From positions 7,508,001 to 7,572,000 of the forward strand of contig NZ_AP022870.1 in NCBI RefSeq assembly GCF_011764545.1: a DNA stretch of 64,000 nucleotides, read 5' to 3'. Numbering within the stretch: the first letter of the stretch is position 1; each line of letters begins with the position of its first letter. The notes beneath the pieces were generated by a model, which had not been told where the DNA came from, did no database searches, and saw only the letters and a program-made list of their open reading frames with translations. Position numbers and translations under genes: made by a program. This document shows, one piece after another, positions 45,332 through 54,090 of this stretch. The DNA comes from Phytohabitans flavus. GTDB lineage: Bacteria; Actinomycetota; Actinomycetes; Mycobacteriales; Micromonosporaceae.

Positions 45332-47853
45332 GCCGGCAAGTGTGGCAGGCGGTCACCCCGGTTGCGGCCGCTGGCCCGGCGGTTGGGCGATAGCCGGATG
45401 ACCGCGCCCTCGTCGTGCAGCGCAGGGGCGAGGGTGCCGGGGCGGCCACCGGACCCGCGGTGTAGCGCGGCGAGCAGGCGGGCCGAGGGCATCGGGCGGG
45501 CGAAGAGGTGGCCCTGGCCGGCGGTGCAGCCAAGCTCCCACAGCGCCCGCCGCTGCGGCTCGCTCTCGATGCCCTCGGCGACCACCACGAGGTTGAGGCT
45601 GCGTCCGAGGTCCAAAGTGGAGCGGATCACCGCGGCGGCCTCGGGTGAGGTCTCCATCTCGCGTACGAAACCGCGGTCGATCTTCAGCTCGTGCACCGGG
45701 ATGCGGGAGAGCACCGACAGCGACGAGTACCCGGTGCCGAAGTCGTCCAGTGCGAGCCGCACACCCGCGTCGCGCAGCTGGCCCAGCACCTTGTCGACGA
45801 CCTCGAGCTGGCTGATCGTGAGCGTCTCGGTCAGCTCCAGGAAGAGGCGGTCGGGCGGCAGGTCGTGGGCGCGCAGCCGGGCTAGCACCGAGCTGGGGAA
45901 GCGCGGGTCGAGCAGGCTGCGCGGCGAGACGTTGACCGCGACCGGCAGGTCGAACCCGGCGTCGCGCCAGGTGCCGGCCGCGATCAGCGACTGGTCGAGC
46001 ACCGCGTCGGCGAAGGCGGGGAGCAGGCCAGAGCGCTCGACCGTCTCCAGGAAGCGCAGCGGGTCGAGGTTGCCCCGGTCGGGGTGGTGCCAGCGGGCCA
46101 GCGCCTCCGCGGCCACCACCTCGCCGCTGCCCAGGTCGACGATCGGCTGGAAGCTCACGGTGAACTCGTGCTGGGTCAGCGCCCGCGGCAGGTCACCGCC
46201 GAGCGCGAGGCGGCCGACGTCCGCGGTGTCGCGGGCCCGCGCGTACGTCACGGTGCGCTGGCCCGAGCGCTTGGCCTGGTACATCGCGACGTCGGCGCGG
46301 CGCAGCAGCTCGGACATCCCGCCGCTGCTCGGCGCGACCGCGATGCCGCCGGAGGCCTCGACGCTGATCCGCATGCCGTCCAGCGACATCGGCTCGTGCA
46401 GCGCGGCGAGCAGGCCCTCGGCCCGGTGCGCCGCGATCGCCGGCGCGGGCAGCCCGGTGATCAGCACCGCGAACTCGTCGCCACCGAGCCGCGCGACAAG
46501 GTCGTCTGAGCGGGCCTCCCGGCGCAGCCGCGACGCCACCTCCACGAGCACCCGGTCGCCGGCGGCGTGGCCGAGCGTGTCGTTGACCTCTTTGAAGTGG
46601 TTGAGGTCGACGAGTACCAGCGCGATGACCCCGTCGACGTGGCGGTTGGCGAGCAGCTCGGTGCCGTGCTCCAGAAGCTGCCGCCGGTTGGCCAGGCCGG
46701 TGAGTGCGTCGTGCGCGGCGGCCCGGGCGTGCTCGTCCGCGACCCGGGTCAGCTCCTCGTACGCCGAGGCGTTGCGGACGGCCGTACAGAGCGCGGACGC
46801 GAAGGTGCGCAGGGTGTAGCTCTCGCGCTCGGAGAGCTTTACCGGGCCGTGTACGCGCAGCCGCAGCTCGCCGACGTCCGCGTTGTCGTCGTGCCCTTCC
46901 AACGCCCGTGGGATGACCGTGCCGCTGGTGGGCGGCGCGTCCGGCACGGGCCCGTCGTACGTGATGCCGTCGGCGTTGCCCCGCACCAGCCGGGGCCGGT
47001 CGTGCAGCTCCACCTCGACCTCGTCCACCGAGAAGAGCTCGGCCGCGCGGGTGACCGCGCTGCGCAGCACGGCGTCCAGGTCGACGTCGTTGAGCGCGTC
47101 AGTGGCGAGCGCGAGCCGCTGCCAGGCGTGCCGCTCCTCCCGGCTGCGCACGCGGGCGGAGTAGGCGAGGTGGAGGCTGAGCACCACCGGTGGCATGACA
47201 ATGAGCAGGCGGCTGTCGACCTGTAGGAGGGCCAGCGTGGCCGCGGCGACCACGAAACGGGCGACGCTGCCGCCGAGGCGGAGGTCCCAGTTTGTGAGAA
47301 ACCGCTGCTTGACTGACGTGCGCGAGGCGAGCGCGAGGATCGGGATCGTCACCAGCTCGTCGAGGATGACGGCGGCGACGTAGCCGATGGCGAGGGCCCC
47401 GATCATTTCGGTGGGACGGTCGGCGGGCTCCGGCCAGCCGAAGGCGATCACGGAGAGACCGATCGTGCCGGCGACCAGCGTCTCCTTGCCGACGCCGAAG
47501 GCCACGCGCAGTGCCGGCACCTTGGTGATGACCCGGGCGATCGCCACACCGAGCGCGGTGGCCAGGATGACCCAAGGGACGGGCGCGACCGCGAAACCGA
47601 CGATCATCGCGGTCTCGGTCCAGGACACACCATGGCTGCTGGTCCGGATCCGGATGCGGACCATGGCGGTGCACGCCAGCACGACGAGCAGCAGGATGGC
47701 CGCGAGCGAGCTTGGGGAAGCGTCCAGGCCCTCGCTGGTGACGATCGTGAAGATCGAGGCGGCGCCGACAGCGCCCGCGGCAAGCGCGACGAGACCGACA
47801 AGCAGCAGCAGCCGCCGATCGGTCCCATTGTCACGTTGATCTGTGCGGGTCAC
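45328..47853 (-). CDS. Membrane GGDEF-EAL cyclic-di-GMP enzyme
   Basis: An 841-residue protein: an N-terminal membrane module of about 7 helices, a GAF-like region (VDLDAVLRSAVTRAAELFSVDEVE), then GGDEF and EAL domains. The diguanylate cyclase signature is intact (RLGGDEF, 457-461), with an RxxD inhibitory site (RSDD) five residues before it. The EAL domain starts at Glu583 and keeps VNVSPRSL, LELTET and DDFGTGYSSLS, so phosphodiesterase activity is also likely. GTG 47853 follows AGGA; an upstream in-frame GTG at 47874 is less likely. It is the first gene of the operon with the glycosyltransferase and two crcB genes. Confidence 0.93.
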   Translation of the reverse strand: MTRTDQRDNGTDRRLLLLVGLVALAAGAVGAASIFTIVTSEGLDASPSSLAAILLLVVLACTAMVRIRIRTSSHGVSWTETAMIVGFAVAPVPWVILATALGVAIARVITKVPALRVAFGVGKETLVAGTIGLSVIAFGWPEPADRPTEMIGALAIGYVAAVILDELVTIPILALASRTSVKQRFLTNWDLRLGGSVARFVVAAATLALLQVDSRLLIVMPPVVLSLHLAYSARVRSREERHAWQRLALATDALNDVDLDAVLRSAVTRAAELFSVDEVEVELHDRPRLVRGNADGITYDGPVPDAPPTSGTVIPRALEGHDDNADVGELRLRVHGPVKLSERESYTLRTFASALCTAVRNASAYEELTRVADEHARAAAHDALTGLANRRQLLEHGTELLANRHVDGVIALVLVDLNHFKEVNDTLGHAAGDRVLVEVASRLRREARSDDLVARLGGDEFAVLITGLPAPAIAAHRAEGLLAALHEPMSLDGMRISVEASGGIAVAPSSGGMSELLRRADVAMYQAKRSGQRTVTYARARDTADVGRLALGGDLPRALTQHEFTVSFQPIVDLGSGEVVAAEALARWHHPDRGNLDPLRFLETVERSGLLPAFADAVLDQSLIAAGTWRDAGFDLPVAVNVSPRSLLDPRFPSSVLARLRAHDLPPDRLFLELTETLTISQLEVVDKVLGQLRDAGVRLALDDFGTGYSSLSVLSRIPVHELKIDRGFVREMETSPEAAAVIRSTLDLGRSLNLVVVAEGIESEPQRRALWELGCTAGQGHLFARPMPSARLLAALHRGSGGRPGTLAPALHDEGAVIRLSPNRRASGRNRGDRLPHLPA

Positions 47854-48510
47854 GCTGGTTCCTCGATAAGTCACCCATCGACATGAGGCGCGCCCGCTAG
47901 CCTACGGTTGGTCGCTCGATAGCGACAGTGATTCACACCCAGTCGTTGCCGCGCATGACATCTCCCTTGGCATACACACACACCGGGCGAAACTGTTTTC
48001 GCCGCTATGTGTCGGTCCGACCCTCCGTCTTGCTGAAAAGGACCCTAAGGGAAGCGATGCGTCGTTAGAACTAATTAGTGTCCTAATGCGCAGTATGAGC
48101 AACTATGGCCCGGATTGTCACGCCCTGTCCTTGTGTGAGAACAGAGCGCGATCGCACTTCTATCAGAGGCGTTTCGCCTCCATCTACAGTTACGCGTTTC
48201 GTCGCCCTACGGAAGACTCGATCTTGTAGATGGCCTGATCACGTGCGGTTGCGCAAAGCGAAATCACCTTAACGGCTCGTCTGATCCGCACGTTGTGGCC
48301 GGGGTCTCATATGCGGATGCAAGGTCGCATCGGGCGCCTATTTGATCAGATCGATAAGCTCTTCATCTGCATACGGCGAGAAACTGGCAATGCCTCGCCT
48401 GCAACCGGACAGAAACGCAACCCGCTGCTCCGACGCTGTTCCTGTCGCGGTTACCCTTGCATACTTGGTGGTCCGACACTATATCGATCCTTCTCTCTGG
48501 GAGACAAACG
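47854..48510. other. AT-richer divergent intergenic region before the AfsR-like regulator
   Basis: A region of 657 bases visibly lower in GC than the rest of the window, between the GGDEF-EAL operon and the AfsR-like gene. It contains a perfect palindrome ACTAATTAGT (48070-48079) flanked by TTAG and CTAA, and a small hairpin GAGGCG-TTT-CGCCTC (48166-48180). Promoters for both directions are expected here. No convincing small gene or known riboswitch was found on either strand. Confidence 0.6.
48065..48085. promoter_or_regulatory. Palindromic operator-like site
   Basis: TTAGAACTAATTAGTGTCCT continues into CTAA, nesting a perfect 10-bp palindrome within outer TTAG/CTAA words. Such AT-rich symmetry is rare in this genome. 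The binding protein is unknown; the adjacent regulator is one candidate. Confidence 0.4.
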
Positions 48511-51500
48511 GTGTTGGAGGTGCGGGTTCTGGGGCCGCTGGAGGTCCGCGCGAACGGCGCGCCTCTGGCGTTGGGCACCCGGAAGCAGCAGACGGTCCTG
48601 GCGATGTTGGCGGTCCAAGCCGGCCGGGTGGTCGGTCTCGAGGAGCTGATCGACGAGCTGTGGCCGGCTGATCCGCCCGCGTCCGCCGTTCCCAACGCGC
48701 GCACGTACGCGGCCAACCTCCGCCGCCTTTTCGACGCGTCCGAGCCCACCCGTGGCCTGATCCGACGGCAGGGCGACGGATACATGCTGTGTGCCGACCG
48801 CCCCGCCGTCGACCTCGACGCCTTCCTCGACGACTGCCAGGCCGCCCGCGACCTGCGGGCCGCCGCCGAGCCGGCCAAGGCGGCCACCCTGCTGGCCGGC
48901 GCGCTCGCGCGCTGGCGTGGCCCGATGCTCGCCGGCGTGACGCAGGGTTCGGTGCTCGCGGCGCGCAGCGCGGCCTTGGAGGAGGAGCGGCTGGTCGCCA
49001 CCGAGGATCTCGCCGCCATCCACCTTGAGCTGGGGCAGCCGGCCGACGCCGCCCGGCTCATGCGCGACCACACCCACATGTACCCGCTGCGCGAGCGGGC
49101 ATACGGGCTGCTCATGCAGGCGCGGGTGGCAGTCGGCGACGTGGCCGGCGCCCTGAGCGCGTACGCCGCGGCCCGCCGGGCGCTCGGGGAGGAGTTGGGC
49201 ATCGAGCCCGGTCCGGAGCTGCGCCGGCTGCACCAGGCCGCGCTGAGGCCGGCCGCCGAGCCCGTCCCGGTCGCGTCCACTGTGGCGCCGGCACCCGTAC
49301 CGAGATGGCTGCCACGCCGGGTCGCCGACTTCACCGGCCGGGCGGACCTGGTGGCACGCCTGCTGCGGGCTGGGCGGGAGGCGGGCGACGACCCGGTCAT
49401 CCAGGTGATCGACGGCATGGCGGGCAGCGGAAAGACGACGCTGGCCGTACACGTCGCGCACCATCTGGCCGAGCACTACCCGGACGCCCAGCTCTTCACC
49501 GACCTGCAAGGCCACGGGGAGGGCAGCCCGGTCGAGCCCGCGGCGGCGCTTGGCACCCTGCTCCGGCAGCTGGGCGTACCGGCCGAGCGGATCCCGGCGG
49601 ACGTCCACGACCGGATCGCGCTCTGGCGCAACGAGCTGGCCCAGCGCCGCGCGGTGGTCGTGCTGGACAACGCGGCCAGTACCGACCAGGTCACCCCGCT
49701 GCTGCCCACAGCGCCGGCGTCCGTGGTCCTGGTGACCAGCCGCCGTCGCCTCGCGGCCCTGGAGGGCGGACATCCGGAGTCGCTGCCACTGCTTTCACCG
49801 GCCGAGGCGATCGACCTGCTGGCCAATCTGGTGGGTGCCGAGCGGGTACGGGCCGAGCCGGAGGCGGCGGGCCAGGTGGCGGCGCGCTGCGGCTACCTGC
49901 CCCTCGCGATCCGGTTGGCCGGCGCCCGGCTCGCACACCGGCCCGGCTGGCGCCTGGCAGACCTCGCCGACCGGCTCGGGCACCATGCGGCCGTACTCGC
50001 GGAGCTGACCGCGGAGAACCGCTCGATCGCCAGCGCGTTCGGCCTCTCGTACGCTCCGCTGCGCGAGCCGGCCAAGCGGTTGTTCCGGCTCCTGGGCCTG
50101 TGGCCGGGCGAGCACTTCCCGGTCGAGGCGGCGGCCGCCCTGAGCGGGCTCACCCTCCCGGAGGCCGCACTGGTGGTCGACGAGCTGGTCGACTGCCATC
50201 TCGTGGAGGAGCCAGACGCCGGCCGGTTCCGCCTGCACGACCTCATGTCCGAGTACGCCCGGGCGCTCGCGCTGTCCGTCGACCCCCAGGCCGAGCGGGA
50301 GGCTGCCGTCCGTGGCCTGCTCGACCACTACCTGCACTCGGTGGCGGCGGTGACCGAGCCGCTGGAGCCGGCTGCGCTCCGCCGCCATCTCGCCTTGAGC
50401 CAGCCCCTGCGGCCGGACCTCCTCGGCGCCCAGGGACCGCTGGACAACGACTGGCTGGAGCGCGAAAACGCCAACGTCCGGGCGCTGGTACGCCACGCCG
50501 AGCAGGCCGGACACGAGGGCTACGCGTGGCGGCTGGCCCGTGCACCGTGGCGCTTCCACTATCTGCGCGGGTACATCGACGACATCGTGGAGCTGCACGA
50601 GTGCGGTCTACGCGCTGCCGAGCGGCTCAACGACGACACCGCGATCGCCTCGATGCACAACTACCTGGCCTCCGGCTACCAGCGCATCGGCCGTTCCCAG
50701 GAGGCGGTGCTGCACCTGGAGATCGCGATCAGGCTGCGGGAGCGCACCGGAGACGTGGGCGGCGCCGGCCAGAGCCGGGCGAACGCGGCGAGTGTCTACT
50801 GGGTACTCGGGAGGTTCGAGGAGGCCGCCTCGATCAACCAGAAGTCACTGGCCGAGAGCTGGCGGCTGGGTGAGCGGTCGGTCCTGCTGATCCTGCCCAA
50901 CCTCGGTATCCCACTGATGTACCTGGGCCGGCTGGAGGAGGCCCTACGGGCGCACCGCTGGCACCTGTTCCTGGCCCGGCAGAGCGGCGACCACTACCAC
51001 CTCGCGCAGGGGCTGGGTCACATCGGCGCGGTACGGGTACGCATGGGGCACCCGCACGGCGCGATCCGGGTCATCAAGGCGTCGCTGGCGCTGAAGAAAC
51101 GGATCGGCATCCGGCTGGGCGTGGCCGAGTCGCTCAACGACCTGGCCTGCGCACACCAGCGCCTCGGGCTCCTGTCCGAGGCGGAGCGGCTGCACCGGCT
51201 GGCGCTGACGGAGTCCGCCGCGGTGGGCCACCGGACGATCGACGTCGCCACCTTGAACGACCTCGGTGTGACGCTCGCCCTCGCCGGCCGGCCACAGGCG
51301 TCCATCGAGACGCACGAGCAGGCGCTGGCCCTGGCCACGAGGATCGCCAACCCGTACGAGCAGGGGCGGGCGCTCGCCGGAATCGCCGCCCGTCGCGCGG
51401 ATGACGACCCGGCCGAGGCACGCCGCCACTGGGAGCGGGCGTTGGTGCTGTTTCGCCAGATGAACGTGCCGGAGCGGCACGAGGCGGCACGGCGCCTCGC

Positions 51501-51528
51501 GGCCCTGGTCCCCGCCGATCCAACCTGA
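48511..51528 (+). CDS. AfsR/SARP-type transcriptional regulator with NB-ARC and TPR domains
   Basis: A 1005-residue STAND regulator. The N-terminal OmpR-type DNA-binding domain reads VLGPLEVRANGAPLALGTRKQQTVLAML (about 5-95). The bacterial transcriptional activation domain (about 100-245) is followed by an NTPase core with P-loop GMAGSGKTTLAVHVAHHL (about 302) and VVLDNAAS and VLVTSRRRLAAL segments. C-terminal TPR-like repeats occupy about 690-1000. GTG 48511 has GGGAG nine bases upstream. Such proteins often control secondary metabolism or development. Nearby pathway genes were not seen, so it may act elsewhere or respond through its STAND partner downstream. Confidence 0.92.
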   Translation: MLEVRVLGPLEVRANGAPLALGTRKQQTVLAMLAVQAGRVVGLEELIDELWPADPPASAVPNARTYAANLRRLFDASEPTRGLIRRQGDGYMLCADRPAVDLDAFLDDCQAARDLRAAAEPAKAATLLAGALARWRGPMLAGVTQGSVLAARSAALEEERLVATEDLAAIHLELGQPADAARLMRDHTHMYPLRERAYGLLMQARVAVGDVAGALSAYAAARRALGEELGIEPGPELRRLHQAALRPAAEPVPVASTVAPAPVPRWLPRRVADFTGRADLVARLLRAGREAGDDPVIQVIDGMAGSGKTTLAVHVAHHLAEHYPDAQLFTDLQGHGEGSPVEPAAALGTLLRQLGVPAERIPADVHDRIALWRNELAQRRAVVVLDNAASTDQVTPLLPTAPASVVLVTSRRRLAALEGGHPESLPLLSPAEAIDLLANLVGAERVRAEPEAAGQVAARCGYLPLAIRLAGARLAHRPGWRLADLADRLGHHAAVLAELTAENRSIASAFGLSYAPLREPAKRLFRLLGLWPGEHFPVEAAAALSGLTLPEAALVVDELVDCHLVEEPDAGRFRLHDLMSEYARALALSVDPQAEREAAVRGLLDHYLHSVAAVTEPLEPAALRRHLALSQPLRPDLLGAQGPLDNDWLERENANVRALVRHAEQAGHEGYAWRLARAPWRFHYLRGYIDDIVELHECGLRAAERLNDDTAIASMHNYLASGYQRIGRSQEAVLHLEIAIRLRERTGDVGGAGQSRANAASVYWVLGRFEEAASINQKSLAESWRLGERSVLLILPNLGIPLMYLGRLEEALRAHRWHLFLARQSGDHYHLAQGLGHIGAVRVRMGHPHGAIRVIKASLALKKRIGIRLGVAESLNDLACAHQRLGLLSEAERLHRLALTESAAVGHRTIDVATLNDLGVTLALAGRPQASIETHEQALALATRIANPYEQGRALAGIAARRADDDPAEARRHWERALVLFRQMNVPERHEAARRLAALVPADPT

Positions 51529-51636
51529 CTCGCTGCTCCTATCGCCGCCTTATCGACTTCTTATCGACCTCCTGCTCACGGCACCCGTACGGTCGCCAGC
51601 GTGCCCGTGGCAAGGCGCATAGGGGAGGCATGAGTA

Positions 51637-52989
51637 ATGGGGCGGCCAGAGCGCGGTCTCGACGCGGCCGACGGGCCAGTGGAGCGTTTCGTTGGCGAGC
51701 TTCGTGACCTGCGGAGGAGTGCCGGTAACCCGAGTTATCGCGAGCTGGCCAGGCGGGCGCACTACGCCCCCACGACGTTCTCCTCGGCGGTATCCGGATA
51801 TCGGCTGCCGACCCTCGATGTGACGCTCGCGTTCGTGAGTGCGTGCGAGGGAGACGTGGTCGGGTGGGAGGAGCGGTGGCGCCAGGCGGACAGCCAGGCG
51901 CGGGCCGGGGCCAAAAGGTCCACGGAGTCGGTGGGTCGTGCCCCGTACCGCGGGCTCGGCTCGTACCAGCCGCACCACGCTGAGTGGTATTACGGCCGCG
52001 AGCACCTGGTCAACCGCCTGACCGCCATGCTGGGCGTGCGTCGGGTGGCGGTCGTCTCCGGCCCCAGCGGTACCGGCAAGTCGTCGCTGCTCCGGGCTGG
52101 GCTGATCCCGCGCTTGAGTGCCGCGCGGGCGCGACCGGCGTGGCAGCCGATCCTGATGACGCCGGGCCGGCAGCCGGCCGCCGATCTGGCGCGGCGGATG
52201 GGCGACGTCGCCGCCCGTACCCCGCACAAGGTGGCTCTGGCGGTCGTGGTGGATCAGTTCGACGAGCTCTTCAGTCGGGGCGTCCCCGAGGCGGAGCAGG
52301 CCGAGTTCCTCAGCACGCTGCGGGCGCTCGTCCGGGAGCCGCACAGCCAGCACCGGGTGGTCGTCGGCGTGCGCGCCGAATACAGCGAGCGCACCGCCGA
52401 CCTGCTCTCCGGCACCGCGAGCGGGGTGGGTCGGCTCACCGTCGAGCAGATGACCGGGCCCGAGCTCCGGGAGTCCATCGTCCGGGCCGCGCGGCAGGCG
52501 GGGCTGGCCGTGGAGCGCGCGCTTGTCGCCCGCATCGCCGCCTCCGCGCCGAGCACCTCCCACGCGCTTCCGCGCATCTCGCACGCGCTCCTGGAGGCCT
52601 GGCGGCGGCGCCGCGGTGTGATCGTCACGCTCGGCGGATACGAAGCCGCGGGTGGTATCTCCGGTGCGGTCGAGCAGACGGCAGAGAGCGTGTACGGCGC
52701 CTTGACGGCGTCCGAGCGGAAGGCCCTGCGCTGGACGCTTCAGCGGCTGGCGCGGCTCGACGGCACGAGCAGCGTGACATTGCTCGGTCGGGTGCCGGCC
52801 GGCGTCTACCCCGAGGCGGCGACCGCGATCGGCCGGATGGCGCTCGCGGGTCTGCTCACGACGAGGCCGGGCACGGTGGAGATCCCGCACGCGGCGCTCG
52901 TTACGGCCTGGCCACGGCTGCGGGCCTGGCTCAGCGAGGAGGCCGGCAGCCAGCCGCGCATCCCGCACCTGTCGGGTTCGTACCGATAG
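51637..52989 (+). CDS. HTH-nSTAND1 NTPase protein lacking WD40 repeats
   Basis: A 450-residue protein. An N-terminal helix-turn-helix of the actinobacterial XRE-like type (LRDLRRSAGNPSYRELARRA; YAPTTFSSAVSGYRLPTLDV) occupies about residues 20-85. An nSTAND1 domain follows with YRGLGSYQPHHAEWYYGRE, Walker A GPSGTGKSSLLRAGLIPRL (about 142) and Walker B VVVDQFDELF. In most relatives a long WD40-repeat sensor follows; here the protein ends at PHLSGSYR right after the NTPase. Whether this is a natural short form or a truncation is open; no WD40-like coding follows in any frame. GGGGAGG lies upstream of ATG 51637. Confidence 0.85.
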   Translation: MGRPERGLDAADGPVERFVGELRDLRRSAGNPSYRELARRAHYAPTTFSSAVSGYRLPTLDVTLAFVSACEGDVVGWEERWRQADSQARAGAKRSTESVGRAPYRGLGSYQPHHAEWYYGREHLVNRLTAMLGVRRVAVVSGPSGTGKSSLLRAGLIPRLSAARARPAWQPILMTPGRQPAADLARRMGDVAARTPHKVALAVVVDQFDELFSRGVPEAEQAEFLSTLRALVREPHSQHRVVVGVRAEYSERTADLLSGTASGVGRLTVEQMTGPELRESIVRAARQAGLAVERALVARIAASAPSTSHALPRISHALLEAWRRRRGVIVTLGGYEAAGGISGAVEQTAESVYGALTASERKALRWTLQRLARLDGTSSVTLLGRVPAGVYPEAATAIGRMALAGLLTTRPGTVEIPHAALVTAWPRLRAWLSEEAGSQPRIPHLSGSYR

Positions 52990-53044
52990 GCCCGCAGCGG
53001 CAGTGCGCCACAATGCGGCCCGCGGCACGGGGGGCGGGCCGCCA

Positions 53045-53085
53045 CCCGGGGAAGGGGCGTAACGGGGGGCGCTCCCTTCCCCGGG
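53045..53085 (+). terminator. Hairpin terminator before moaC
   Basis: A 12-bp perfect stem CCCGGGGAAGGG / CCCTTCCCCGGG (53045-53056, 53074-53085) with a 17-base loop. It separates the nSTAND1 gene from the molybdenum cofactor operon. Confidence 0.7.
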
Positions 53086-53107
53086 GAGGCGCGCATAAGC
53101 TCACCTG

Positions 53108-53599
53108 GTGACGGATTCCGCCCATCTCACCCACGTCGACGCCGCAGGCGCCGCCCGCATGGTGGACGTATCGGCCAAGTCGGTCTCGGTGCGCCGCGCG
53201 GTCGCTGCCGGCCGCCTGCACACCACAGCCGAGGTCGTCGACCTGCTCCGGCGCGACGGCCTGCCGAAGGGTGACGCGCTTGCCGTGGCCCGGGTCGCCG
53301 GGATCATGGGCGCCAAGCACACGCCCGACATAATCCCGCTCTGCCACCCGATCGCTCTGCACGGCGTCACGGTCGACTTCGTGCTCGGGGACGAGATCGT
53401 GGAGATCACCGCGAGCGCCAAGACGGCCGACCGCACGGGCGTGGAGATGGAGGCGCTGACCGCCGTGGCCGCCGCTGGGCTCGCCCTGATCGACATGGTC
53501 AAGGCCGTCGACCCGGCCGCTTCCATCGAGGGGGTACGGGTGCTGAGTAAGGAAGGCGGCAAGACCGGCGACTGGTTCCGCCCCGAGGATCGGCTGTGA
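53108..53599 (+). CDS. moaC: Cyclic pyranopterin monophosphate synthase MoaC
   Basis: Second step of molybdopterin synthesis: forms cyclic pyranopterin monophosphate from the MoaA product. The 163-residue protein has LTHVDAAGAARMVDVSAK, AVARVAGIMGAKHTPDIIPLCHP and TGVEMEALTAVAAAGLALIDMVKAVD, all family signatures. The stop overlaps the next start as GTGA. Confidence 0.97.
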   Translation: MTDSAHLTHVDAAGAARMVDVSAKSVSVRRAVAAGRLHTTAEVVDLLRRDGLPKGDALAVARVAGIMGAKHTPDIIPLCHPIALHGVTVDFVLGDEIVEITASAKTADRTGVEMEALTAVAAAGLALIDMVKAVDPAASIEGVRVLSKEGGKTGDWFRPEDRL

Positions 53600-54084
53600 T
53601 CAGGGCGCGTGTGGTCGTCGCCTCCAACCGGGCGGCCGCCGGGGTGTACGAGGACACGAGCGGCCCCCTGCTCGTCGAGGGCCTGCGCGGGCTCGGCTGC
53701 GAGGTGGGCGAGCCGGTCGTCGTGCCGGACGGCGAGCCGGTCGCCGTGGAGCTGCGCCGCGCGGTGGCCGAGGGCCTGGACGTGGTGCTGACCAGCGGCG
53801 GCACAGGAATCACGCCGACCGATCGCACCCCTGACGTGACCCGCGAGCTGATCGACTACGAGGTGCCGGGCATCGCCGAGGCGATCCGGGCATACGGGCT
53901 GGTCAAGGTGCCCACCGCCGCGCTCTCCCGGGGGCTGGCCGGTGTCGCCGGCCGTACCCTCGTGGTCAACCTGCCGGGATCGAGGGGTGGGGCCCGCGAC
54001 GGCCTCGCGGTGCTCGGGCCGTTGCTGGCACACGCCGTTGATCAGCTACGCGGTGGCGACCACCCGAGCCAGGTACAGGGTTAG
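53596..54084 (+). CDS. moaB: Molybdenum cofactor biosynthesis protein MoaB/MogA family
   Basis: A 162-residue protein that adenylylates molybdopterin before Mo insertion. Signature TSGGTGITPTDRTPD and the end NLPGSRGGARDGLAVL are clear. GTG 53596 overlaps moaC; moeA follows after 6 bases. MoaB and MogA cannot be separated by sequence alone. Confidence 0.93.
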   Translation: MIRARVVVASNRAAAGVYEDTSGPLLVEGLRGLGCEVGEPVVVPDGEPVAVELRRAVAEGLDVVLTSGGTGITPTDRTPDVTRELIDYEVPGIAEAIRAYGLVKVPTAALSRGLAGVAGRTLVVNLPGSRGGARDGLAVLGPLLAHAVDQLRGGDHPSQVQG

Positions 54085-54090
54085 GCTCGC

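Noticed and set aside
43423..48510. Fluoride riboswitch before the crcB operon
   Set aside because: No match to the conserved crcB-motif core was seen on the minus strand upstream of the GGDEF-EAL gene or within the operon junctions. A covariance search would be decisive.
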